Assembly (NCBI GenBank): GCA_019119395.1
Contig: DWXC01000019.1
Location: 21,847 to 85,846 of the forward strand
Length of the DNA stretch: 64,000 nucleotides
Direction of reading: 5' to 3'
From: Candidatus Borkfalkia stercoripullorum
Lineage (GTDB): Bacteria; Bacillota; Clostridia; Christensenellales; Borkfalkiaceae
Shown here: positions 15,887 to 24,951 of the stretch, piece by piece
How positions within the stretch are numbered: position 1 is the first letter of the stretch
How the letters are laid out: the number at the start of each line of letters is the position of its first letter
Translations under genes and position numbers: made by a program
The notes under the pieces: model-generated
What the model was told of the DNA's origin: nothing
Seen by the model: only the letters and a program-made list of their open reading frames with translations
Database searches by the model: none

Positions 15887-16347
15887 TTTCTTTCACCCGC
15901 CTTTTCCGCAAATTCTTTTTCCATAAATCCCGTAAAAACTTCCGTCAGCCGCACAAGTTCCGCCGCGTGCGTCAGCCCCAACCCCGACATGGCGCGGTTT
16001 TCCGCGTCGGCGGCGGGCGGAATGACAGATTCGGCGTAATCCTTCCCTTTTTGCGTAAATCGGATGCGTTTGTTGCGCCTGTCCTCGGCGACCTCCTCAA
16101 AAACAATGTACCCCTTTTTCAAAAACCTGCCCGCGATCGCCGCGACCGTCTGTTTGTTGGCGGAAAGGCGGTCGCAGATCTCTCTCTGCGTACAGCCCTT
16201 TCCGGGTGCGAACCAAAGGATGTCCAATACAAACAATTCGTTGACCGTCAGGCCGTGCTTTTTTGCGCATCCGGCGTAAACGGCCGTCTGCCTGTCGCGC
16301 AGCCTGCAATATGCATTCACCAGTGCGTTGAGCTCTTTCCCGCACAT
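15883..16347 (-). CDS. MarR-family transcriptional regulator
   Basis: This 154-aa protein has the MarR winged-helix core. The recognition region CTQREICDRLSANKQTVAAIAGRFLKKGYI leads to the wing VAEDRRNKRIRFTQKG. Helical flanks would form the dimer. GGAGG precedes the ATG by 6 bases. The promoter (16383-16411) overlaps an imperfect palindrome that could be its own operator. It is the first gene of a two-gene operon with the DUF1848 protein. The ligand is unknown. Confidence 0.92.
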   Translation of the reverse strand: MCGKELNALVNAYCRLRDRQTAVYAGCAKKHGLTVNELFVLDILWFAPGKGCTQREICDRLSANKQTVAAIAGRFLKKGYIVFEEVAEDRRNKRIRFTQKGKDYAESVIPPAADAENRAMSGLGLTHAAELVRLTEVFTGFMEKEFAEKAGERK

Positions 16348-16369
16348 ACCCGCCCTCCGAAAAAGTCCA

Positions 16370-16384
16370 ATATCATACTAATAT
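16370..16384 (-). promoter_or_regulatory. Candidate MarR operator
   Basis: An imperfect AT-rich palindrome (ATATTAG-T-ATGATAT on minus) lies between the -10 box and the SD of the marR-type gene. MarR proteins commonly bind such sites in their own promoters; binding here is inferred. Confidence 0.4.
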
Positions 16385-16411
16385 TATAACGCGCGACCGC
16401 TCCGACGGCAA
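16383..16411 (-). promoter_or_regulatory. Promoter of the MarR-DUF1848 operon
   Basis: TTGCCG-17-TATAAT on the minus strand, about 36 bp before the start codon. Confidence 0.75.
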
Positions 16412-16488
16412 GCATTTGACGCATCATTTTTATATACAAATTTTTTGCGAACAAAAACGCCGCCCGAAACGATATTTTCCGAATGATA

Positions 16489-16523
16489 ATAATCATCCAC
16501 GTGCAAAGCACGTGGATGATTAT
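16489..16523. terminator. Hairpin ending the ATP synthase operon
   Basis: A perfect 15-bp stem (ATAATCATCCACGTG and complement) with loop CAAAG. It lies 75 bp past the atpC stop on the minus strand. The best T-run (TTGTTTTTAT) is on the plus side and the minus side has only an AT-rich flank. Termination is probable but the strand is uncertain. Confidence 0.6.
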
Positions 16524-16597
16524 TTGTTTTTATAATAAAATCTCTGCCGGAATCACAATAACGGCGGCGCGTATCGGTTGCGGCAGACGACCGCGCG

Positions 16598-17008
16598 CTA
16601 TTCTTTATTGCCGCGATGTTTTACGCGAAGGCGCGCGAACGCCCTTTGCAGAGCGAGACGGTTGAGCTGATATTCGGCGGCGCTGCGGTTGCGGCGCACC
16701 ATCTCTTCCGCGCGTTCCCTCGCCTCTTCCGCGCGGCGCTCGTCGATGTCTTCCGGCCATTCGACCGCCTGGGCAAAGGCGATCGTCTCGTCGGGGCGCA
16801 CTTCGATGAAACCTTCGCTCATGAATGCTTCCCGCGTTTCGCCGTCCGCCGTGATTCGGATCGTGCCGGGTTCGGTGGCAAAAACCATGGGCTGATGCCC
16901 CGCCATGATCGTGCATGCGCCGCCGATCGACGGAATGTTCACGCTCTCCGCCTCGCCGCGGAAAAAGACCTTTTCGGGCGTGATGATCTCCAGATAAAAT
17001 TTATTCAT
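16598..17008 (-). CDS. atpC: F1Fo ATP synthase subunit epsilon
   Basis: Epsilon (136 aa) is part of the central stalk and inhibits ATP hydrolysis. The N-terminal beta-sandwich is clear (FYLEIITPEKVFF, GHQPMVFATEPGTI), followed by the two-helix C-terminal domain (about 88-136), rich in Glu/Arg/Ala. Length is normal. It is the last gene of the atp operon, 45 bp after atpD. Confidence 0.96.
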   Translation of the reverse strand: MNKFYLEIITPEKVFFRGEAESVNIPSIGGACTIMAGHQPMVFATEPGTIRITADGETREAFMSEGFIEVRPDETIAFAQAVEWPEDIDERRAEEARERAEEMVRRNRSAAEYQLNRLALQRAFARLRVKHRGNKE

Positions 17009-17053
17009 TTCGCCCTCCCTTGCCGCAAGGCGGATCTTTCGGTGCGCAAAAAA

Positions 17054-18469
<1,416 letters not shown>

Positions 18470-19333
18470 TTATCGGCTCTGCGAAAACCTGCCCGAAGCG
18501 AGATCGAGCAATTCCGTCGTGATCGCGCTCTGGCGGGAACGGTTGTATTCGAGGTTGAGCGATTCGAGCATTTTATCCGCATTTTTGTTCGCGTTTGACA
18601 TCGCGAGCATCCGCGAGGCATGTTCGCTCGCGAATGAGTGGATGAGCACCGAATAGATCATGCCGACCAGATACTGCGGAACGAGCACGTTGAGCACTTC
18701 GTTCGGGGAAGGATCGTACAGGATCTCGCCCGTGAACGACGATTCGACGTCTCCGGGGATATCCGATTCGACGATCGGCAAAAGGCGGACGAGTTCGGGT
18801 TTTTGCACCGTCGTGGAATACATATGCGTAAAAACGACGACCACCTCGTCCATGAGATTCCTGTCGTAAAGGTCGAGGATGTCGCGCATGATGCCGCGGG
18901 CGTCGTGCAGGGTCGGATTGGTCACCGCATGGGTGAATTCGAGGTCTACCGGCTGATGCTTCCCTTCGAAAAACGCCCTTGCCATCTGCCCGATCGTCAC
19001 GACGTAATGCACCGGCCTGGTCTGCATGTGTTCCCATGCAAGATTGAGCACGTTGCTGTTGAACGCACCCGCAAGCCCTTTGTCTCCGGCTATGACGATA
19101 TATGCGGTGCGGTCGTTCGGGCGATGCACGAGATATTTATGCCGGATATCCGTGCTGTGACGCATGATGTCTTTGATCGTCGAACGCACGCTGTTGAAAT
19201 ACGCCGTGTTGACCGCCTGTTTTTCCATCGCCTTGCGCATTTTCGAAACGGAAATAAGCTCCATCGCCTTGGTGATCTGGTGCGTGTCGCTCACGCTCTT
19301 GATGCGGTGCTTGATTTCAGCGGTATCAGACAT
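18470..19333 (-). CDS. atpG: F1Fo ATP synthase subunit gamma
   Basis: Gamma (287 aa) is the rotor shaft. The N-terminal helix EIKHRIKSVSDTHQITKAMELIS and the C-terminal helix LNLEYNRSRQSAITTELLD form the coiled coil, with SDKGL-type AGDKGLAGAFN in the Rossmann-like part. It overlaps the end of atpA by 8 bp. Confidence 0.97.
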   Translation of the reverse strand: MSDTAEIKHRIKSVSDTHQITKAMELISVSKMRKAMEKQAVNTAYFNSVRSTIKDIMRHSTDIRHKYLVHRPNDRTAYIVIAGDKGLAGAFNSNVLNLAWEHMQTRPVHYVVTIGQMARAFFEGKHQPVDLEFTHAVTNPTLHDARGIMRDILDLYDRNLMDEVVVVFTHMYSTTVQKPELVRLLPIVESDIPGDVESSFTGEILYDPSPNEVLNVLVPQYLVGMIYSVLIHSFASEHASRMLAMSNANKNADKMLESLNLEYNRSRQSAITTELLDLASGRFSQSR

Positions 19334-20855
19334 CGGCGCTCCCCCCTTCGTCTCCGAGGGTCATATTCATGTATTCGCCCGCGGCGGCAAGGATATCCGC
19401 TTTCAGTTCGTCGGTGAGAGCGGCATCCGGGTCGATACGCCCGAGCAGATCCGAACGGTTGATCCGCAAATAATCCAGCAGCCCGTCGTTGAATTCCGTC
19501 ACCTTTTTGGCGGGAACGCCGTCAATGAGATCGCTCTGCGAAACGACGAGCAACACGATCATTTCTTTTACGGAATAATTCAGATACTGCCGCTGCTTCA
19601 GCGTATCGGTCAGCTTTGCCCCGCGCGACAGCGTTTTTTGCGTCTGGCTGTCGAGATCGGAACCGAACTGCATGAAAATCGCAAGTTCCCTGTACTGCGC
19701 GAGGTTGATGCGAAGCTGCCCCGAGATCTGGCGGATCGCCTTTCTCTGCGCGCTGCCGCCCACACGGGAGACGGAAAGCCCCACGTTGACGGCGGGCCGC
19801 ACGCCGCTGTTGAACAATTCGCTTTCGAGATAGATCTGTCCGTCCGTGATGGAAATGACGTTGGTCGGGATGTATGCGGAAATATCGCCCGCGAGCGTTT
19901 CGACGATGGGAAGCGCCGTTATGGAACCGCCGCCCTTTTCTTCGGAAAGTTTTGCCGCACGCTCCAAAAGACGGGAATGCAGGTAAAACACGTCGCCGGG
20001 GTATGCCTCGCGCCCTGCGGGGCGCTTCAAAAGAAGGCTCATCGCACGGTACGCGACCGCGTGTTTGGAAAGATCGTCGTATACGATCAGAACATCCTTG
20101 CCCTGATACATAAAATATTCCGCCAGGGCGCATCCGCTGTACGGGGCGATATACTGGAGGGGCACGGCGTCGTCCGCCGTCGAGCAGACCACGCAGGTGT
20201 AATCCATCGCGCCGCCCGAGCGGAGCGTATTGACCGTTTTTGCCAGCGAAGACGCTTTCTGCCCGATGGAAACGTAAATGCAGATGACGTTCTCACCTTT
20301 CTGGTTCAGAATGGTATCCACGGCGATCGCGGTCTTACCCGTCTGCCTGTCGCCGATGATGAGTTCCCTTTGCCCCCTTCCGATCGGGATCATGCTGTCG
20401 ATCGCAAGTATCCCCGTCTGCAGAGGTTTATCCACTTTGCCCCTGTCCATAATGGCGGGCGCGGGAAATTCGACGGGACGGGATTTGCCCGTAACGATCT
20501 CGCCCAGACCGTCGAGCGCTTCGCCCAGAGGATCGACGATCCTGCCGAGCATCTCTTCGCCGACTTTCATTTCCACCGCTTTGCCCGTAGAATAGACGTA
20601 ATCGCCGAACCGAACCCTGTCTTCGCCCGAAAAAAGGACGGCACCGACGCTGTCGTGCTCCAGATTGAGCGCGAGCGCATGGTAGCCGCCCCGCACGTCG
20701 AGCAATTCGTTGTACTGTACGTCGGATAGCCCCGCTATTTTTATGATGCCGTCGCCCGAATAGACGATCCTGCCCGTGGAACGCTGCGAATTGTCGCCGG
20801 AAACGCGGGAGATCTTTTCCTTCAGGCCGCGGCCGATATCGTTCAAATCTAACAT
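19326..20855 (-). CDS. atpA: F1Fo ATP synthase subunit alpha
   Basis: Alpha (509 aa) forms the non-catalytic nucleotide sites of F1. Walker A is GDRQTGKTAIA, with VYVSIGQKASS-like CIYVSIGQK and DDLSKHAVAYR downstream, all family-typical. The track start (20894) is a TTG inside atpH. The ATG at 20855 begins MLDLNDIGRGL with AGAGAG upstream, 13 bp after the atpH stop, and is preferred. The alpha N-terminus normally binds the delta N-terminal domain, which is missing here (see atpH). Confidence 0.97.
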   Translation of the reverse strand: MLDLNDIGRGLKEKISRVSGDNSQRSTGRIVYSGDGIIKIAGLSDVQYNELLDVRGGYHALALNLEHDSVGAVLFSGEDRVRFGDYVYSTGKAVEMKVGEEMLGRIVDPLGEALDGLGEIVTGKSRPVEFPAPAIMDRGKVDKPLQTGILAIDSMIPIGRGQRELIIGDRQTGKTAIAVDTILNQKGENVICIYVSIGQKASSLAKTVNTLRSGGAMDYTCVVCSTADDAVPLQYIAPYSGCALAEYFMYQGKDVLIVYDDLSKHAVAYRAMSLLLKRPAGREAYPGDVFYLHSRLLERAAKLSEEKGGGSITALPIVETLAGDISAYIPTNVISITDGQIYLESELFNSGVRPAVNVGLSVSRVGGSAQRKAIRQISGQLRINLAQYRELAIFMQFGSDLDSQTQKTLSRGAKLTDTLKQRQYLNYSVKEMIVLLVVSQSDLIDGVPAKKVTEFNDGLLDYLRINRSDLLGRIDPDAALTDELKADILAAAGEYMNMTLGDEGGSADV

Positions 20856-20868
20856 AATATTGCTCTCT

Positions 20869-21087
20869 TTAAATGGATTGGCGTATCGTTTCAAGACGGC
20901 TCCGCACAGAACCGTCGTACACCTTGTCGCCGATGCGGATGACGATGCCGCCGAGGATGTCGGGGTCGATTATATATTCCGTCTTATAACATCCCCGCTT
21001 TTTTACGAATTCGGCGACCATGCGGAGGATGTCGTCGTCCGGTTTTTCGGATACGACAACTTTGGCAACGAGCTGTTCTTTAGCCAT
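20869..21087 (-). CDS. atpH: Minimal ATP synthase delta subunit (C-terminal domain only)
   Basis: The product is only 72 aa, whereas bacterial delta is about 175-180 aa. It corresponds to the delta C-terminal domain: YIIDPDILGGIVIRIGDKVYDGSVRSRLETIR matches the family's D-P-x-x-x-G-G-x-x-x-x-I-G-D-x-x-x-D-G-S pattern. The N-terminal helical domain, which clamps the top of alpha, has no counterpart in any frame between atpF and this ORF. The start overlaps the atpF stop by 8 bp and an A-rich AAGGAAA lies just before the ATG. Gene order (b, delta, alpha) confirms identity. The reading frame looks intact, so this is a short form rather than an obvious pseudogene. Confidence 0.85.
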   Translation of the reverse strand: MAKEQLVAKVVVSEKPDDDILRMVAEFVKKRGCYKTEYIIDPDILGGIVIRIGDKVYDGSVRSRLETIRQSI

Positions 21088-21631
21088 TTTCCTTTTCGCT
21101 CCACTCTTTAAGACTCTCTTCGATCAGGCGATGGTTGTCCGCCTTGGAAATATCTCTGCCGATGACTTTTTCGGCAACGACCAAAGAGACGTCCGCGATC
21201 TGCTTTTCGACGTCCGCCTGTAATTTTTTGCGCTCTTCGTCCATCTCCGTCTCGGTACGGTCGATCATGGCCTTTGCCTTCGCCTTGGCCTCGCCCACGA
21301 TGTCGCTCGCCTTTTGGTTGGCTACTTTGACGACGCTCTCGTGAATGGCGGCGGCTTCCTTTTTCGCGTCGGCAAGGACTTTTTCCGAACTGTTTTTGAG
21401 CGCCTTGACCTCTTCGTTCAGTTCGGCGTTCTCCTTTTCGATCTTTTTGACCTTTTCCTGCCGTTCGCGGATCATCTTTTTGACCGGCTTGAACAAAAGA
21501 AGATACAGCCCCACCGTGAGAATGACCAGCGCTATTAAATGGAGAAGAATGCTTGACCATGTGATGCCCATTTCGTCGAGCATATCCGAAAACGCGGACA
21601 AAAGCATACTTTCCGAAGTGAATTCAAACAT
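21080..21631 (-). CDS. atpF: F1Fo ATP synthase subunit b
   Basis: Subunit b (183 aa) is the peripheral stalk. One N-terminal membrane helix (about residues 24-45, ILLHLIALVILTVGLYLLLF) is followed by a long Glu/Lys/Ala coiled coil. The end reads ADNHRLIEESLKEWSEKENG. The track start (21649) is a TTG; the ATG at 21631 with AGGTG 5 bases upstream is preferred. Its C-terminus is of normal length, so the missing delta domain has not been fused to b. Confidence 0.95.
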   Translation of the reverse strand: MFEFTSESMLLSAFSDMLDEMGITWSSILLHLIALVILTVGLYLLLFKPVKKMIRERQEKVKKIEKENAELNEEVKALKNSSEKVLADAKKEAAAIHESVVKVANQKASDIVGEAKAKAKAMIDRTETEMDEERKKLQADVEKQIADVSLVVAEKVIGRDISKADNHRLIEESLKEWSEKENG

Positions 21632-21659
21632 TGCGCACCTTTGACACAAAAATTATTTT

Positions 21660-21917
<258 letters not shown>

Positions 21918-21954
21918 CTACCTCCGTAATAAGGTTTAGTCGTATCGTAAAGCG

Positions 21955-22737
21955 TCACGCGGTTTCGCCCTCGGGCTGTTTTTGCCGTTTACGCTTTTTT
22001 TTCTGCTTTTTGGGTACCGTTTCGATCGCTTCCGACACGAACGTCAAAGAGAGCGACGCAAACACGTACGCCTGAATCAGCGCGTGGAATAAAGTGAATA
22101 TCGGCGACAAAATCGCCGGAATGATGACCGGAAAACCGAGATACCATATCCCTTCCACGATAATATATATGAGATCCATAATGACCATGCCGCTCAAAAT
22201 GCTGCCGAACAGACGGAACGTCATGGACACGGGCACGGCAAGGTCGGTGATGATGTTGATCGGGTTCAGATAATGCCACAGCCGCCGTTGTTTGTTTTTC
22301 GCAAAACCCAGCGTATGGATAAAAATGAAAGAACACAGCGCGAGGGAAAGGCACGCGCACACGTCCGCGATGACGGGGCGCAGGCCGAACAGTTCGATGA
22401 GCACGCCGCAGCAGATATACGCCGCCGCGCCCAATGTGTAAGGCCCCATCAGCCCGCTGTACTTTTCCGTCATTTCGTCCGCGCTCTTATCGAAAAAACT
22501 GACGAGCCATTCGAGGAACATCTGCCCGCCCGTAGGCGTCGTTTTCCATTTCCTGATAATGGTCAGACGCAGGATGAGCGCGACGACCAAAAGGGCGAAC
22601 ACGACGATAAAACCCGAAATAACGCTGTCGTTGACGGCGAACGATCCGATTTTTATGACGTTTTTCGGAAATACTTTTTCCCGCAGTTCTTCGCTCAGCG
22701 CGAGAAGCTGCACCGAAGGGTCGAACACTGGATACAC
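21955..22737 (-). CDS. atpB: F1Fo ATP synthase subunit a
   Basis: Subunit a (260 aa) forms the ion half-channels. The essential Arg is in SMTFRLFGSILSG and the last helix reads FHALIQAYVFASLSLTFVSEAIE. Five to six membrane segments are visible. The start is GTG with AAGGTG 8 bases upstream. The Lys-rich C-terminal tail (KKQKKKRKRQKQ) is longer and more basic than usual. It is the first gene of the operon and no atpI is present. Confidence 0.95.
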   Translation of the reverse strand: MYPVFDPSVQLLALSEELREKVFPKNVIKIGSFAVNDSVISGFIVVFALLVVALILRLTIIRKWKTTPTGGQMFLEWLVSFFDKSADEMTEKYSGLMGPYTLGAAAYICCGVLIELFGLRPVIADVCACLSLALCSFIFIHTLGFAKNKQRRLWHYLNPINIITDLAVPVSMTFRLFGSILSGMVIMDLIYIIVEGIWYLGFPVIIPAILSPIFTLFHALIQAYVFASLSLTFVSEAIETVPKKQKKKRKRQKQPEGETA

Positions 22738-22768
22738 CTCACTTTCACCTTTCTCGAAACCCGAAGTT

Positions 22769-22797
22769 ATTTTACACCTTTTGCCGACATTTTACAA
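22769..22797 (-). promoter_or_regulatory. Promoter of the atp operon
   Basis: TTGTAA-17-TAAAAT on the minus strand, about 30 bp before atpB. Confidence 0.7.
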
Positions 22798-22912
22798 GCA
22801 AAATGACAGTATATACGGATAAAAAAAACTTATATACATCTGTCGCAAAACGAAAACATCCGCCCTTTTGCGCTCTCCGCGGATAAAAAAGCATCAAACA
22901 CGGGAAACCCCC

Positions 22913-22941
22913 TTGCATTTTGTTCGCGTTTGTGGTACAAT
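22913..22941 (+). promoter_or_regulatory. Promoter of the PH-domain membrane protein gene
   Basis: TTGCAT-17-TACAAT on the plus strand, giving a leader of about 70 nt. The same hexamers and spacing recur at the helicase gene (52821-52849). Confidence 0.75.
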
Positions 22942-23015
22942 TCAAACAGATATATCCGAACGCCGGGCGCGCGGTTTTTCTCTCGCGCATCCGCCGATAT
23001 CGTACGGGGACTGCC

Positions 23016-23477
23016 ATGAAAAGCTATAAATTCAAATTTTCAAAACTGATATTCGTGCTAATGATCGCCGGGATCGTCCTTGCGGCGGGCGGCATCGCGT
23101 TGACCGTATTCAGGATCATCCGCGCGGGGTTTGCGACCGTATCGCTCGGCATAACGCACGTTCTGGTGCTGTTGGTGTGCGCCCTGCTCCTGGTGATCCT
23201 CCCCTCCATACTCATCCGCTCCGCCTATCAGATCACGGACAAGGAGTTGATTTTATGGTTCGGCATCATCAAGAGCAGTTATAAGATCTCCGAAATGGAA
23301 TCGATACACCTTTTCACAAAGACGAACAAGCTGGTCATCTATTTCAAGAACGACCGCTATACCGTCATCGTCGTAAAGCCCGAATGGTACAACGAATTCA
23401 CGAAAGAACTTCTGTCCAAAAACGACAAGATACGGTACGACGTTTCCACGACGGACGGAACGGACGATATCGGCTGA
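23016..23477 (+). CDS. Membrane protein with bacterial PH-like domain
   Basis: This 153-aa protein has two N-terminal membrane helices (about residues 9-30 and 43-65). A bacterial PH-like domain of the bPH_4 type follows: YQITDKELILWFGIIKSSYKI, then a KLVIYFKNDRYTVIVVKPEW strand pair and a closing helix. Family function is unknown; such domains are thought to mediate membrane-proximal protein contacts. The track start (22920) lies upstream of the promoter -10, so the ATG at 23016 is chosen. SD is weak (ACGGGGA). It is a single-gene unit closed by a strong terminator. Confidence 0.75.
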   Translation: MKSYKFKFSKLIFVLMIAGIVLAAGGIALTVFRIIRAGFATVSLGITHVLVLLVCALLLVILPSILIRSAYQITDKELILWFGIIKSSYKISEMESIHLFTKTNKLVIYFKNDRYTVIVVKPEWYNEFTKELLSKNDKIRYDVSTTDGTDDIG

Positions 23478-23542
23478 CGGCCGCGCAAATATTTTGCGCA
23501 ATCGCGGAGCGGGCATGCAAAAATCAAAGTTCTGAAAACGTA

Positions 23543-23582
23543 AAATCGGTCGGCTGCCTGTTTTCAGGCAGCCGACCGATTT
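23543..23582. terminator. Bidirectional terminator
   Basis: A perfect 18-bp stem (AAATCGGTCGGCTGCCTG and complement) with loop TTTT lies between the convergent PH-domain and Sel1-like genes. It is A-rich on one side and T-rich on the other. Confidence 0.85.
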
Positions 23583-23587
23583 CTCCT

Positions 23588-24676
23588 TTAATCTTCATCG
23601 TCGCTCGGCAAACCGGGTTTGATGCGTATATAACTGTTTGACGCATTTACCAATTCAAAATATACGCGCAATATTTCATCTACCGCCTGTGCATCCATAT
23701 ATTCGAAAAGATAACTTTTCATCCTGCGAAAAATTTCCTCGGCTCTCTTTTTTGAACTTACCACCAAAATTTCGTTTACGATCTCTTCGTGGCGCGGTTC
23801 GATGAGCCGCGTCGCCAATTTCTTCCATGTACTGTCCTGATAGTAAACTTCATAAACATTCGGATTCTCTTCATAACAGATATTATCCTCCGCTATCAAT
23901 ACTGTTATGAGAAGATATTTACTGCCCCTATCTCCCGATCGACTTGCCGCAAGCAACCATTTTTTTGTATATTTTAACCTGAAATATGGACTATACTCGT
24001 GCAAATAGAGTTGTGCCAACGCAAACATTGCCGCCGCATCCCCCGCGCGCGCTCTGTGCAACAATTTATCCGGATGATAAAAATCATACAGCGGCACTCC
24101 GTCCGAATCTTCTTCGTCATCCGTTTCGGCATAGCCATGACATTCGCTTAAAGAGGTCAACATCATTTCCGCTTGTTTATCTCCGTCGTCCGCCGCGCAC
24201 AGATAACATCCGAAACCGTACCAATAATATTGTGATGTATCGACTCCGGGCAGATCGATTTTCCGTCCTATCAATAATTTTGCCATTTCGATTTTTGCTT
24301 TGGCATATTCTTTTTCTTCTGAAAAAGCGGCTCCATCCGCATCCGCATCCATTTTGGCTGCAATCAAATAATAATCAAACGCTTTATTTAGATCCTGATC
24401 GACGACAATCCCCTCTTTATATTCTTCCCCGATATAAAACGCGGCGACAGACAAGCGTTTCTTCTCAAACAAATAACAAAACAATGCAAAAGCCCTGGCG
24501 CGGTTCTTTTCTGTTCCGCCGATCCCGAAAAACGCCCCGCGGGCCGTATTGAATAGCAGCGCATTCGCAATGACTTCATCTTCAAAATCCTGCATACCGT
24601 TTAATCGTTTGTAAGTTGCAACCGCTGTTTCCAATTTTATCAAGTCTTGCCTGATATCGTACATTTTCCCCTGCAT
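23588..24676 (-). CDS. Sel1/TPR-like repeat protein, low GC
   Basis: This 362-aa protein is helical with Sel1-like elements: AFDYYLIAAKMDADA, AGDAAAMFALAQLYLHE and KKWLLAASRSGDRGSKYLL fit the A-x-x-G-x-x-x-A pattern. No signal peptide or catalytic motif is seen. Sel1 proteins usually scaffold protein-protein contacts. The ATG at 24676, with GGAG 8 bases upstream, is preferred to the track start. Base composition is visibly more AT-rich than its neighbours (many AAA, ATT and TAT codons), which suggests later acquisition or relaxed selection. It is a single-gene unit with its own promoter. Confidence 0.75.
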   Translation of the reverse strand: MQGKMYDIRQDLIKLETAVATYKRLNGMQDFEDEVIANALLFNTARGAFFGIGGTEKNRARAFALFCYLFEKKRLSVAAFYIGEEYKEGIVVDQDLNKAFDYYLIAAKMDADADGAAFSEEKEYAKAKIEMAKLLIGRKIDLPGVDTSQYYWYGFGCYLCAADDGDKQAEMMLTSLSECHGYAETDDEEDSDGVPLYDFYHPDKLLHRARAGDAAAMFALAQLYLHEYSPYFRLKYTKKWLLAASRSGDRGSKYLLITVLIAEDNICYEENPNVYEVYYQDSTWKKLATRLIEPRHEEIVNEILVVSSKKRAEEIFRRMKSYLFEYMDAQAVDEILRVYFELVNASNSYIRIKPGLPSDDED

Positions 24677-24698
24677 AATCTTTTCTCCTTTTTCCCAC

Positions 24699-24707
24699 AT
24701 TATAACA
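24699..24707 (-). promoter_or_regulatory. Extended -10 promoter of the Sel1-like gene
   Basis: TGTTATAAT on the minus strand, about 23 bp before the start. The -35 is not convincing. Confidence 0.55.
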
Positions 24708-24833
24708 AATGCCTGTATCAGGTTTTGAGAATACGAAAAAAATTTTTTGATTTTTTTAATATTTTTTTACACCCCCGAAAAATTGCGGAAAAGGTTGTTT
24801 CGATTGCCGCTCGATGAATTTATCCGCTCAAGC

Positions 24834-24863
24834 AAAAAAGGACAGGCTTTACCTGTCCTTTTT
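24834..24863 (-). terminator. Terminator of proS
   Basis: AAAAAGGACAGG pairs with CCTGTCCTTTTT around a 5-base loop, followed by a T-run on the minus strand. Confidence 0.85.
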
Positions 24864-24951
24864 GATCCTCAAGCGCGACTTTCATGCGCACTTCCGCTTG
24901 CTTTTCGTATCTCGCCGGCCGCCCTGTTCACCGCAAAAAACGCGGTGCGGA

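Noticed and set aside
19164-20729. 521-aa plus-strand ORF opposite atpA
   Set aside because: Antisense shadow of a core gene.
20869-21087. b-delta fusion or frameshifted full-length delta
   Set aside because: atpF ends normally and overlaps atpH by 8 bp; no delta N-terminal sequence is visible in any frame there.
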